From contig NC_057810.1 in the NCBI RefSeq assembly GCF_018294505.1, positions 703,649,622 through 703,713,621 of the forward strand: a DNA stretch of 64,000 nt, given 5' to 3'. The position numbers and the translations under genes were made by a program. Source of the stretch: Triticum aestivum. Its lineage: Eukaryota; Streptophyta; Magnoliopsida; Poales; Poaceae. Shown piece by piece: positions 11,972 to 24,143 of this stretch. A model generated the notes under the pieces. It searched no databases, had not been told where the DNA came from, and saw only the letters and a list, made by a program, of their open reading frames with translations. Position 1 is the stretch's first letter. Every line of letters starts with the position of its first letter.

Positions 11972-13187
11972 CTATCTACAAAAAACATAGACAGGCAAAA
12001 TACTATCAGGTACTAAGTTCATGATAAATTTAAGTTCAATAAATCATATTACTAAAGAACTCCCACTTAGATAGACATCCCTCTAATCTTCTAAGTGATC
12101 ACGTGATCCAAATCAACTAAACCATGTCCGATCATCACGTGAGATGGAGTAGTTTTCAATGGTGAACATCACTATGTTGATCATATCTACTATATGATTC
12201 ACGTTCGACCTTTCGGTCTCAGTGTTCCGAGGCCATATCTGTATATGCTAGGCTTGTCAAGTTTAACCTGAGTATCCCGCGTGTGCAACTATTTTGCACC
12301 TGTTGTATTTGAACGTAGAGCCTATCACACCCGATCATCACGTGGTGTCTCAGCACGAAGAACTTTCGCAACAGTGCATACTCAGGGAGAACACTTATGC
12401 CTTGAAATTTAGTGAGAGATCATCTTATAATGCTACTGTCAATCAAAGCAAAATAAGATGCATAAAGGATAAACATCACATGCAATCAATATAAGTGATA
12501 TGATATGGCCATCATCATCTTGTGCTTGTGATCTCCATCTCTGAAGCACCGTCGTGATCACCATCGTCACCGGCGTGACACCTTGATCTCCGTCATAGCA
12601 TCGTTGTCGTTTCGCCACCTATTGCTTCTACGACTATCGCTACCGCTTAGTGATAAAGTAAAGCAATTACAGGGCGTTTGCATTGCATACAATAAAGCGA
12701 CAACCATATGGCTCCTGCCAGTTGCCGATAACTCGGTTACAAAACATGATCATCTCATACAATAAAATATAGCATCACGTCTTGACCATATCACATCACA
12801 ACATGTCCTGCAAAAACAAGTTAGACGTCCTCTAATTTGTTGTCGCAAATTTTATGTGGCTGCTACGGGCTGAGCAAGAACCGTTCTTACCTACGCATCA
12901 AAACCACAACAATAGTTCGTCAAGTTAGTGTTGTTTTAACCTTCTCAAGGACCGGGCGTAGCCACACTCGGTTCAACTAAAGTTGGAGAAACTGACACCC
13001 GCCAGCCACCTATGTGCAAATCACGTTGGTGGAACCAGTCTCACATAAGCGTACGTGTAATGTCGGTCCGGGCCGCTTCATCCAACAATACCGCCGAACC
13101 AAAGCATGACATGCTGGTAAGCAGTATGACTTGTATCGCCCACAACTCACTTGTGTTCTACTCGTGCATATAACATCTACGCATAAA
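11972..13187 (-). other. Angela-like untranslated leader
   Basis: About 1.2 kb between the primer-binding site and the gag start holds no convincing ORF on the minus strand. Long leaders of this kind are typical of BARE/Angela elements, where they carry packaging and translation signals. Which bases do this cannot be seen here. Confidence 0.6.
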
Positions 13188-13188
13188 A

Positions 13189-13204
13189 CCTGGCTCTGAT
13201 GCCA
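13189..13204 (-). other. Primer-binding site, initiator Met-tRNA type
   Basis: On the minus strand, directly inside the 5' LTR end, the sequence is TGGCATCAGAGCCAGG. It matches the usual TGGTATCAGAGC primer site of plant Copia elements with one C-for-T change. It fixes the 5'-to-3' direction of this element as minus. Confidence 0.85.
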
Positions 13205-13205
13205 C

Positions 13206-14898
13206 TGTTGGGGAACGTAGTAATTTCAAAAAAATTCCTACGCACACGCAAGATCATGGTGATGCATAGAAACAAGAGGGGAGAGTGTTGTCCATGTACC
13301 CTCGTAGACCAAAAGCAGAAGCGTTAGAACAACGCGGTTGATGTAGTCGTACGTCTTCACGGCCCGACCGATCAAGCACCGAAAGCACGATACCTCCGAG
13401 TTCTAGCACACGTTCAGCTCGATGACGTCCCTCGAACTCCGATCCAGCCGAGTGTCAAGGGAGAGTTCCGTCAGCACGACGGCGTGGTGATGATGATGAT
13501 GTTCTACCGTCGCAGGGCTTCTCCTAAGCACTACTACAATATTAACGAGGAGGACTATGGTGGAGGGGCACCGCACATGGCTAAGAGATCAATGATATGT
13601 TGTTGTGTCTAGAGGTGCTCCCCTGTCCCCGTATATAAAGGAGCAAGGGGGAAGGGGCGGCCAGGCAGGGAGGAGGCGCGCCACTCCTTCCTTGTTGGAT
13701 TAGGAGAAGGGGGGAAAGAGGAGGGAGAGAGAGAAGGAAAGGGGGTGCGTCGCCCCCCTCTCCTTGTCCTATTCGGACTAGGGGAAGGGGCACGCGGCCC
13801 TGCCCTGGCCTCCTCTCCTCTTCTCCACTAAGGCCCACTATGGCCCAATAAGCCCCCGGGGGGTTCCGGTAACCCCTCAGTACTCCGGTAAAATCCCGAT
13901 TTCACCCGGAACACTTCCGACATCCAAATATAGGCTTCCAATATATCAATCTTCATGTCTCTACCATTTCGAGACTCCTCGTCATGTTCGTGATCACATC
14001 TGGGACTCTGAACAACCTTCAGTACATCAAAACTCATAATATAACCGTCATTGAAACTTTAAGCGTGCGGACCCTATGGGTTCGAGAACTATGTAGACAT
14101 GACCGAGACACGTTTCCGGTCAATAACCAATAGCGGAACCTGGATGCTCATATTGTCTCCTACATATTCTACGAAGATCTTTATCGATCAAACCGCATAA
14201 CAACATATGTTGTTCCCTTTGTCATCGGTATGTTACTTGCCCGAGATTCGATCGTTGATATCTCAATACCTAGTTCAATCTCGTTACCGGCAAGTCTCTT
14301 TACTCGTTATGTAATGCATCATTCCGTAACTAACTCATTAGTTACATTGCTTGCAAGGCTTATAGTGATGTGCATTACCGAGAGGGCCCAGAGATACCTC
14401 TCCGACAATCGGAGTGACAAAACCTAATCTCGAAATACGCCAACTCAACATGTACCTTTGGAGACACATGTAGAGCTCCTTTATAATCACCCAATTACGT
14501 TGTGACGTTTGGTAGCACAGAAAGTGTTCCTCCGATAAACGGGAGTTGCGTAATCTCATAGTTGCAGGAACATGTATAAGTCATGAAGAAAGCAGTAGCA
14601 ACATACTAAACGATCAAGTGCTAAGCTAACGGAATGGGTCAAGTCAATCACATCATTCTCCTAATGATGTGATCCCATTAATCAAATGAAATCTCATGTC
14701 TATGGTTAGGAAACATAACCATCTTTGATTAATGAGCTAGTCAAGTAGAGGCATACTAGTGACATTATGTTTGTCTATGTATTCACACATGTATCATGTT
14801 TCCAGTTAATACAATTCTAGCATGAATAATAAACATTTATCATGATATAAGGAAATAAATAATAACTTTATTATTGCCTCTAGGGCATATTTCCTTCA
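13206..14898 (-). repeat. Angela-like 5' LTR
   Basis: A 1693-bp LTR is bounded by TG...CA on the minus strand. A TATA box (CTTTATATAC, minus strand) lies at about 13640-13631, so transcription would start just downstream, near 13605. The 5' two thirds are A/T-rich and the segment near 13650-13850 is G/C-rich, as in other Angela LTRs. Confidence 0.9.
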
Positions 14899-16213
14899 GC
14901 TATATTACGATTCCCACTTCCTGCTGATTTGTCCACTTTTTCTCTGTCCTACTCCTATCTTTTAATTTAATCCCCCAAATCTTTAATCTTTGTTTGTGCA
15001 TATTCTTTCTTACCCATGTTTGCAAGCTCTTCAATGAAAATACAAGCGAGCTGCAAGGAAAGATTCATATCTATGTAATATCCAAGCTCTATTGTCTGCT
15101 TAATAAATTTTTTCTGAAATTTAGTTACATCCAACGGTGACTTGCATGTACATTATAATATCTCTCTCAATTATCTGAATTGCTTATGCGACTTGCTTGT
15201 GAGAGCTATCATTGATTAATAAATGAGTGATTCATGGGGAAATATATTTGTGGTTGTACAAATTCAGTCCTTCCTCAGCGGTCATTTCTGAAATCAACCT
15301 ATCGCCTAGTAGTGGCGTAGACACCCTGGGATTCGGCCCATTAACTCACTACTAGTTGTCAATTTATTACTGAACTTAATTTGGAAGATTCAGTTGGCAA
15401 CTACTCAATTTATACTCTATAAATTTCTACAGATATACTTACCTAATAATACACTAGAAAACATTGTTAAGTTTTTTGTTACACAATATGCTTTAGGAAG
15501 CTCTATCATGATATTTAACGATATTAAAATAAACATGGACGCACATACCCATACATATATAAATATATAGATATATATACACACTGTATAATTTATGCAA
15601 ATCGTCAAAATATGAATAAAATAAACTCTTGTCAAGATAAATAACTTAAATTTGGCATAATTGTTTTGTTGATGTACGTTATAACCATAGGACAAAGAAT
15701 ACAATAATTAATTTTTAGCAATGTTTTTGTGTGACTATTTATGCCAATTAAGTGTGGAACATCCTACTCATTTAGGTTGTAGTCTGATGAAATAATATGT
15801 TTAGATGAATATAAAAGTTTAGTATAAAATATATGTATTTTTTATTTCACCCCGGGGCCCCAAAGGTTGGACCGGCCCTACCCGTGCCAAAACCAAATGG
15901 AGACTAAGCAAAACAGGAAATAAGGATAATTTTGTGATATACGTCGTGCCACCCATCCACCGATGATCTCCTTTGCGGATCTGCACATGCACTGATGTGT
16001 ATCCGATGTATATATTTTTTTTTATTATTGCATGCCATTGTTCTACTATTTCCACATACTTTTGGCATCAATTTATATGATTTTTTGGACTAACATATTA
16101 ATCTAGTGCCCAGTGACAATTCCTATTTTTGCATGTTTTTATATTTCACAAAAAATCCATATTAAATGAAGTCCAAACGCAATAAAATTTTATGGAGATT
16201 TTTTATGGAATAT
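14899..16213. other. AT-rich intergenic stretch, no gene seen
   Basis: No ORF, RNA gene or intact transposon terminus is supported. A short GC-rich phrase at about 15848-15880 (CCCCGGGGCCCCAAAGG) looks like an eroded DNA-transposon end, but no partner was found. The rest is A/T-rich with scattered ATATAT runs near 15560-15590. Confidence 0.5.
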
Positions 16214-16294
16214 ATGGGAATTTTTGGCGCAAGAATCAACAGAAGGGGGGAGGGCACATGCCCCACAAGCTCAAGCCCCCCCCCCCCACCCTAG
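16214..16294 (+). repeat. Tandem repeat unit, left copy (split by CACTA A)
   Basis: The sequence GCGCAAGAATCAACAGAAGG through CACCCTAG recurs at about 49914-49979 on the other side of CACTA A, followed both times by an ACAAAACGAATC stretch. Removing CACTA A leaves two tandem units about 142 bp apart. The transposon inserted at the end of the left unit. Confidence 0.7.
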
Positions 16295-16670
16295 CACTAC
16301 TAGGGAAAAGCCTATACACAGAATCTTAGCAGCAGCGCGGCTCAAAAAGGAGCGCTGCTGCTAATTAGTAGTAGCGCTTGTGCGGGAAACTCGCTGCTGA
16401 TAAGTTTTTAGCAGTAGTGCGCTCTGTGTAAATCGCGCTGCTACAAATATCGACCGGCGGTGTTCACCTAACTTCATTTAGCAGTAGCGCGGTGGCGCGA
16501 ACCGCGCTACTGCTACGGATGTAGTAGTAGCGCGCTTTTACTAAGATCGTTGCTGCTAAATTTCAAATTGGCACATTTTTTTGTCCGTGTTAGCAGTAGC
16601 GCCGTCGCCCAAAGCGCGCTGCTGCTAATTCCTTATCAGTAGCGTGTTTTTGCTCCCGCGCTACTGCTAA
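16295..16670 (+). repeat. CACTA A left terminal and subterminal repeats
   Basis: The 5' terminal inverted repeat is followed by about a dozen variants of AGCAGTAGCGCG and CGCGCTGCTGCTA in both orientations, many paired head to head so that they can fold into hairpins. Equivalent arrays lie at 49590-49846 and, unexpectedly, internally at 44510-44660. Confidence 0.85.
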
Positions 16671-16981
16671 CCCGCACCAACCCACCACCTTTTCCCCACC
16701 CGTCCCTACCCTCCCCCTCCTCTCTTCCCTTCCCCCTACCTCCCCCACATGCTCCCACTCTCACTCTTCTTCTTCCTCAATACTTCTCCCCCATTACTCT
16801 CTCTCTTCTATCCACCTTTCTCTCTCTTCATTACTCCTACCTAACTACACCACCTCCATTAATGCATCTCCTTTCTCTTTTTCCTTTCCCCTCCACTAGT
16901 TGAAGTTGTCTCCTCCCAAATTAGGTAGCTAGGTAGATGTAGGATTTAGTTAAGTGACCTATTTGCCCCCTAACTAGATCT

Positions 16982-17210
16982 NNNNNNNNNNNNNNNNNNN
17001 NNNNNNNNNNNNNNNNNNNNNNNNNNNNNNNNNNNNNNNNNNNNNNNNNNNNNNNNNNNNNNNNNNNNNNNNNNNNNNNNNNNNNNNNNNNNNNNNNNNN
17101 NNNNNNNNNNNNNNNNNNNNNNNNNNNNNNNNNNNNNNNNNNNNNNNNNNNNNNNNNNNNNNNNNNNNNNNNNNNNNNNNNNNNNNNNNNNNNNNNNNNN
17201 NNNNNNNNNN
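16982..17210. other. Assembly gap (229 N) flanked by a duplicated sequence
   Basis: The bases just before the gap (16824-16981) recur almost unchanged just after it (17211-17367), differing visibly only in one C of a C run. This pattern is expected when two overlapping contig ends were placed apart instead of merged. The N run and one copy may therefore not exist in the genome. Confidence 0.8.
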
Positions 17211-17734
17211 CTCTTCATTACTCCTACCTAACTACACCACCTCCATTAATGCATCTCCTTTCTCTTTTTCCTTTCCCCTCCACTAGTTGAAGTTGTCTCC
17301 TCCCAAATTAGGTAGCTAGGTAGATGTAGGATTTAGTTAAGTGACCTATTTGCCCCTAACTAGATCTATCTTTGTCAAGAAGAGCTTTGTGCACTTTTGA
17401 TCCCCTACAACATCATCTCCACCATGTGCTCGATCTCGATCGAGATAGAGGTGATGAAAATTTCATGCTTTTGCAAAATGGAAATATGTTTATGTGTGTG
17501 TGATATGTTTGTGGAAATTGTGTGTGTGGCATGAGTTTGACGCCAAATTGTGCTTTTGAGTTGCCTATGTTTTGCCGAAATGTCGATTTATTTCCGTTTC
17601 GGCAAATTCCGGGCAAACTCTAGATCCATATATGTCCTATTTTTAGGGAAGGTCATGCCAAATTTTTGTATGACTTTGATGCATGCATGCATTTTTATAA
17701 TCAATTTGTTTATTATTACCGTGCAGAGTTGACG

Positions 17735-19493
17735 ATGGTCAGTGGAACGATGGTGGGCAGGTGGTTGCAGTCGGTGGTGCAGGACATGAAAGAAAATAAC
17801 CGGACAGAGGTTTTATGTCCGGGTCGAAAATGCAAAGGAATAATTTGGCTCGACCCCCATGAAGATGGTCGTGTCGAAGTGCACCTGCTCATGACTGGTT
17901 TCATGGATGGCTATACTCGGTGGATAATTGACGATGAGGATGACGATGTTGAGGATGCCGACGGGGCAGGTAATGATGACACGGGGCAAGACGAAGAGAT
18001 GATCGATAATGGCGGCGGGGAAGAGGCCGGACATGGCGGCGGAGAAGGGGCCGGACAAGGCGGAGGAGAAGGGGCCGGACATGTCGGCGGAGAGAACGAC
18101 ATGGACTCCACGCAGCAGAGTTCGTCGGTACTAAGTTCAATCATGCGGGACCCTCATGTTCAAGCATTGCTTCGCAAGGAGACGAGTACTGAGAGAGCTG
18201 CTTCTAGAGAGGAGGCTAAGCTGGAGCAACTGGTGGTAGACTCGAACACTCCATTGTATGATGGTTGCAATCCTGAGGTGACCTGCTTGAGTTTCACGCT
18301 CCAACTCCTGAAGACGAAGGCTAAAAACAAATGGACCGACATTAGCCTCGATGAGCATCTCAAGTACCTAAAGGATGTTCTTCCCGCGGGTAATCTATGT
18401 CCTACTAGTGTTGATGAGGCCAAGAAGATCGTGTGCCCTCTTGATCTGACACACGTTAGATACCATGCATGCATCAACGATTGCATAATTTATCGGCGGG
18501 AGCACGCGGAAAAAACAAGCTGTCCGGTGTGCAATGATTTTCGATACAAGAAGGCCGGGAAGAAATGTCCCCAGAAAGTTGTATGGTACTTACCGATCAC
18601 TCGCCGTCTCCAGAGGTATTTTGTAGATCCCAAGGAAGCAAAGCTAATGCGCTGGCACGCGGAGAGGAAGAAGCCCGACGACGGAGATGATCCGAAGCTG
18701 AGACACGTGAAGGATGGAAGCCAGTGGAGAGCGTTGAACAGCTTCTATCGGTATTTTGAATGTGATGCAAGGAACATCGTGCTCGGCGTGTGTACCGATG
18801 GCATGAATCTGTTTGGCAACCAGAACACCAACCATAGCACATGGCCCGTGTTTGTATGGATGTACAACCTCCCCCTGGTTGTGCATGAAATCGAAGTACA
18901 TTCACATGAGCATGCTTATTCAAGGGCTGAAACAACCAGGAAATAATATTAGTTTGTATCTGGGGCTACTTCAAGAGGAGTTAGACATGTTATGGAAAAC
19001 ACCGGCCAAGACATGGGACGCCAGCAAAGGTGAGTATTTCAACATGAGAGCCGCGCTGATCACGACAGTGCAGGACTATCTCGGTTACGGATATGTGGCA
19101 GGCCAGGTGTGCCATGGATATTGCGGATGCACACAGTGCATGGATGATACGACGTCTCAGCAGCTAACGTCAAGGAAAGATGGCGGGTCTGGGAAAATCG
19201 TGTACATGGGGCATCGAAGATGGCTTGAACAGGATGACCCATGGAGAAACTGTGGAGATCTATTCAATGGTCACGCTGAGCATCGAGGACCTCCACGTAA
19301 GCGGAGCGGTGCCGAAATCGATGAGCTGTTGAAAAACTGGAAGGAGTGCCCCGCGCCGGGAAAGATGATGAGAAAGGCGCCGGAGCCGCTGTTGAAGGTA
19401 TGGAAGACGAGGTCTGTGTTCTGGGACTTGGAGTACTAGCGCAAACTTGATACACCTCATTGCCTTGATCAAATGCATATCTGTAAGAATATC
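17735..19493 (+). pseudogene. CACTA A TNP2-like transposase, N-terminal part
   Basis: The chosen start is the ATG at 17735, just after a probable 3' splice site (CGTGCAG, about 17720-17726). First comes a transposase-associated zinc-like region (CPGRKCKGIIW, then LLMTGFMDGYTRW). An acidic Gly/Glu repeat segment follows at about 17930-18110. The transposase_21 domain comes next, with CPVCNDFRY, VWYLPITRRLQRYF, LGVCTDGMNLFG and HSTWPV blocks. A frameshift near 18870 changes frame, and the reading continues to a stop at 19437-19439. The same frame then goes on to the Gypsy B insertion at 19493. The remainder is at 42525-44282. The enzyme would cut CACTA ends; this copy has a frameshift, a stop and an insertion. 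Confidence 0.85.
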
Positions 19494-19965
19494 TGAGGAA
19501 GTCCTGGATTAGGGGGTGTCCGGATGGCCGGACTATGACCTTTGGTCGGACTCCCGGACTATGAAGATACAAGATTGAAGACTCCGTCCCATGTCCGGAT
19601 AGGGACTTTCCTTGGCGTGGAAGGCAAGCTTGGCAATACGATATGAAGATCTCCTCCCATTGTAACCGACTCTGTGTAACCCTAGCCCTCTCCGGTGTCT
19701 ATATAAACCGGAGAGTTTTAGTCCGTAGGACGAACAACAATCATACCATAGGCTAGCTTCTAGGGTTAGCCTCTCTGATCTCATGGTAGATCAACTCTTG
19801 TAATACCCATACCATCAATATTAATCAAGCAGGAGTAGGGTTTTACCTCCACCGAGAGGGCCCGAACCTGGGTAAAAACATCGTGTCCCTTGTCTCCTGT
19901 TACTATCCGCCTAGACGCACAGTTCGGGACCCCCTACCCGAGATCCGCCGGTTTTGACACCGACA
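19494..19965 (+). repeat. Gypsy B 5' LTR
   Basis: A 472-bp LTR begins TGAGGAAGTCCTGG and ends TTTTGACACCGACA, with a TATA box (TCTATATAAACC) at about 19698-19709. It is followed directly by TTGGTGCTTTCGTTGAGAG, which occupies the primer-binding position. Confidence 0.9.
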
Positions 19966-19984
19966 TTGGTGCTTTCGTTGAGAG
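19966..19984 (+). other. Gypsy B primer-binding site position
   Basis: The sequence right after the 5' LTR contains TGGTGCTTTCGTTGAGAG, beginning with TGG as primer sites do. The matching tRNA is not identified here; it is not the initiator Met type. Confidence 0.5.
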
Positions 19985-20012
19985 TTCCTCTGTGTCGTCA
20001 CCTTTAGGCCCG

Positions 20013-22171
20013 ATGGCTTCTTCGATCATCAACCACGACACGGTCCAGGGCGAGACTTTTCTCCTCGGACAGATCTTCGTATTCGGCGGCTTTGCACTGC
20101 GGGCCAACTCGTTTGGCCATCTGGAGCAGATCGAAAGCTACGCCCCTGGCCACCAGGTCAGGTTTGGAAGCTTAAACTACACGACCGACATTCGCGGGGA
20201 CTTGATCTTCGATGGATTCGAGCCACGGCTGAGCGCGCTGCACTGTCCTGACAGGCATGACCTAGCTCTGCCGCCGGACAGCGCCCAGAGTGCCGCTCAG
20301 GAGTTCGCTCCGACCATCAGTTCGGAGCCGACCGCGCTAACCAGGGACGGACAGTTAGACGCCGCCCCAGGAGCCGCAATCTCTACGGCGATAGAGACGA
20401 GTACCAGCCTAGTCCTTTGCAAGGCCCGTGACTCCAAGGTGCCGGACTCTGTTCCGGACTCCGAATCTTCCGCACCCCTTCCGATCGAACCCGATTGGGC
20501 TCTGATCATGCAGTTCACCGCCGCGGACGTCTTTCAGCACTCGCCCTTTGGCGATATCCTGAACTCCCTAAAGTCTCTCTCTTTGTCAGGAGAGCCCTGG
20601 CCGGATTATGGTCAGCAGGGTTGGGATACGGACGACGAAGAAATTCGAAACCCACCCACCACCCACTTCATAGCCACTATCGACGATCTAACCGACATGC
20701 TCGACTTTGACTCCGAAGACATCGACGGTATGGACGCCGATGAAGGAAACGACCAAGAACCAGCACCTATAGGGAACTGGAAAGCCACCTCATCACACGA
20801 TGTATTATGGTGGACACACCCAAAAGGGACAACAACGAGGATCGAAAGGGCGCAAATAGGGATTGTTCCCTCGAAAAACAATCAAAGTGGCGACGCAAGC
20901 GCTACGCAAAGCCCCACCTCGACAAAGACCCAGCCATAGAGCAGGGCGAATCAACGGAAGACAAACATGCCATTGAGCAACCGTCCAAACAACCAATCCC
21001 CGGAAAAGATGATAGTCCGGACGACCTCACGCCGGACAAATTGCGGGAACATCAGAACCTCCACCAAAGGCTCGTCGCCACTGCACGTAGCCTGAAAAAG
21101 CAGAAGCGGAGGATCAAAACAGCAGAAGATGCACTCAAGATCAGATGGAACAAAGTACTGAATACTGCACACAAGTTCGGCAACAGTCGTCACACAAAGA
21201 GCTATCCGAAGCGGAAACTACTACCGGAATTTGATGAGGAGGCCATAAAGCCCCCAAAGTCGAAAAACAAGGAAGCCACCAGGTCGGATAGACGACCCAA
21301 CGATCGATCTAAAGTGACAGAGGGTGCCGCACTCAATCCGGCGAGCGATCCCCCTAAGGATTTGCATCAAACAACCTGCCCAACCAGATCCATCTATGGC
21401 CCAAGAAAGCAAGCTCCAGCGAGCAATACAATGCAAAAAATACCCGAACATCGTGGCACACCTGCATACAGGGGCGCCGCACATCCTTTATGTTTTACCA
21501 ATGAAGTGCTGGATCACGAATTTCCAGCGGGATTCAAGCCCGTGAACATAGAAGCATACGACGGAACAACAGACCCCGGAGTCTGGATAGAGGATTATAT
21601 CCTCCACATACACATGGCCAGAGGAGATGACCTTCATGCCATCAAATACTTACCCCTCAAGCTCAAAGGGCCAGCCCGGCATTGGCTTAAAAGCCTTTCC
21701 AAAAACACCATAGGAAGTTGGGAAGCGCTCGAGGAGGCTTTCTGGGCAAATTTTCAAGGGACCTATGTCCGACCTCCGGATGCAGATGATCTGAGTCATA
21801 TAACTCAGCAACCCGGAGAGTCAGCCCGGAAACTCTGGAACAGATTCCTTACTAAGAAGAATTAGATAGTCGACTGTCCGGACGCTGAGGCCCTAGCAGC
21901 TTTCAAACATAGAGTCCGAGACGAATGGCTCGCCAGACACCTCGGCCAAGAAAAGCCAAGAACGATGGCCGCATTAACAAGCCTCATGACCCGCTTTTGC
22001 ACAGGAGAGGATAGCTCGTTGGCAAGAAGCAACACCAGCGACCCGAGTACATCCGAACCTAGAGATGGCAACGGGAAACCACGCCGTAATAAAGAACAGC
22101 GCCGAATCAAGGACAACAGCCCAACGAGCACGGCAGTCAACGCCGGATTCAAAAGCTCTCGGCAAAATTAG
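20013..22171 (+). pseudogene. Gypsy B gag, frameshifted
   Basis: The ATG at 20013 (MASSIINHDTVQGE) opens a frame to 20939. The reading then continues in another frame, overlapping from 20807, so a frameshift lies near 20830-20900. That frame has a basic coiled segment (TARSLKKQKRRIKTAEDALK) and the retrotransposon gag core (CFTNEVLDHEFPAGFKPVNI, HWLKSLSKNTIGSWEALEEA). It stops at 21863-21865 and goes on to 22171. A possible knuckle remnant (THRDCWVFKQ) sits near 22279-22308 in another frame. Gag would form the particle shell. The breaks indicate decay. Confidence 0.8.
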
Positions 22172-22582
22172 AAAAAGTCGCTGCCCAAAGATGACAGGGA
22201 CGAGCTGTCTAACCTCAACAAGATCCTGGATAAAATATGTCAAATCCACAGCACCCCCGGGAGGCCTGCAAACCACACCCACAGAGATTGTTGGGTTTTC
22301 AAGCAGTCCGACAAACTCAATGCCGAACACAAGGGGCTCGACACACCAAGCGAGGATGACGACGCGCCCCACAAGCAGAACACCGGAGAACAAAAGAAGT
22401 TCCCACAGGAAGTCAAAACAGTAAATTCACTTCATATGACAAAAAGGCAAAGCAGAACGGCGCTTATGAAGACACGTGCCATACAGCCAGCCCCAGAGGA
22501 GCACCGCCACTGGTTGTTACAACCAATCACCTTTGACCATCGGGATTACTCTAGAGGGGCCCGGAACGCAGGCTAGACTGCC

Positions 22583-22990
22583 TTGGTCTTGAGTCCGGTT
22601 ATCGACGGACTACAATTTACACGAGTCCTTATGGACGGCGGCAGTGATTTAAACCTGTTATATCAGGACACAATCCACAAACTAGGGGTAAACCTAGCGC
22701 TAATACGCCGCGGCAAAACTTCCTTTCGAGGAGCCATGCCGGGCCCAGATACCCAGACTATGGGTTCCCTTTCATTAGAAGTCAAGTTTGGCTCACTCGA
22801 CAACTTCAGAATCGAAAAGCTAACTTTCCACATCGCCCCATTCGTAAGTCGCTATCAAGCACTATTGGGACGTGAAGCTTTCGCCGCTTTAACGCAATAC
22901 CACACTATGCATCCCTTACACTTAAAATGCCCGGCCCACGAGGCATCATCTCATCACAGGGGAATGACAATTGACCCCCAAAATACGGGT
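22583..22990 (+). pseudogene. Gypsy B aspartic protease
   Basis: The open stretch contains the retropepsin-like active site LMDGGSDLNLLYQD (about 22630-22671), the FRGAMPG and LGREAF blocks, and a tail like that of Gypsy A. It has no start codon of its own and would be part of a Gag-Pol fusion. After about 22990 the frame ends without entering reverse transcriptase. Confidence 0.8.
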
Positions 22991-24143
22991 AAGGGTGCGG
23001 CCGCCTGGACAGCCGCACACTAATCTAGCCCGGACACGGCTAGACGAGTCCGGCATCAACACACATGGACTTAATAGCCGCACAACCCTGTACAAGGGGC
23101 TCCGCGTGTTTCACGCCAGGAGACAATGCGGCTCCCTTCTTGCTCCAGCTATATCCTGTTTATTCTAATATAGATTTCTCGCACGCCTATTTACTAAAGT
23201 TCCTCTTTTTCGCAGACGAACACCATGCTACGCCCGTCTAGGATACGGCACAACGGAGACACAGGCGCATACGTGCAGTAGGGACCTGTTCTAAGGATTC
23301 TTTTCAGATTAAGACCCTGCATAAACCTTTCTTACTGTCTCTTGTTGAAAACATCCCCCGGTTTTTTGTCATAACCGAGGAGGAGACTGGCATTTTGGCA
23401 TGTGACCACGCCAGAATTTTGCGCGTACCTGGACACAAGGGGCTTTCTTACCAAGGGCTCTGTTTCGGCCCGTCTTCATAAAGACCGAATACCTTAGGGA
23501 GTGTTCGGCGTCGCGAGTTAGGCCTTATATGCATCAGCTCCGAATCATGTCTTTGGTAAAATGTTGGGTTTGCCCGGCTCCTGTGTTTTGCTACCTTACG
23601 TTCCGTTATATCGGCTAACGCGGCACCAGGAGAACTACTGCGATTGTGCCCCGGTTCGGCCAGGCGAGCACCTCAGTAGAGAAAGCTAAAAACTGACTGT
23701 CATGATATAGCGAGAGGCTGGTCAACCACTCGATGACCCTCAGAATCTCTAGGATTCCTCCGCATTAACGAAGGACCGCTTCTCGGTCAGGCACACACGT
23801 GCCCCTGATTCGGGAGAGCACGGTGCCTCCAGGTGCTATTAAGTAGCCCCAATGTCAAACTCCTATGGCTAAGTGAAAGTGATAAAGCGTTATAGTCCGG
23901 TTGCCTCGTTCGCCGTGCCATCACTCCTTTGTAGGACCAAGACGTTGGATTAAGTGTGAAAAGGCGCATTTTTTGCGAACACCCCCGCATTATATGCGTG
24001 GGGGCTGAAGCCAACGACTGCCATCTTTCAGGTTATATACACATATACATTAACGGTCGCACAGGAGGCGTTATAATTATTGCAAGCACAAGTATAAAAA
24101 GCTTTTGTATTCTATCAAAAAAATTCTTTTACAATAGCACCTG
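22991..24143. other. Gypsy B spacer; reverse transcriptase and integrase absent
   Basis: No coding sequence is seen. In Gypsy A the pol domains follow protease directly, whereas here protease runs straight into a non-coding spacer. The segment at about 23563-23687 is homologous to 5330-5463 of Gypsy A. Confidence 0.6.

Larger units (their letters stand above)
9436..14898 (-). mobile_element. Angela-like Copia retrotransposon, 3' part lost
   Basis: On the minus strand the order is 5' LTR (14898-13206), primer-binding site, leader, gag, protease, integrase and the start of reverse transcriptase, where the element is cut at 9436 by the Gypsy A LTR. The LTR terminal sequences (TGAAGGAAATATGCCC to CTACGTTCCCCAACA on the minus strand) are the hallmark of the Angela/BARE/WIS group of Triticeae. 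The candidate target-site copy next to the outer end of the 5' LTR is GCTAT (14899-14903). The other copy is not in the window. Confidence 0.9.

Noticed and set aside
18813..18935. Overlapping open frames in the transposase taken as two genes
   Set aside because: The two frames are consecutive parts of one TNP2-like protein separated by a frameshift near 18870.
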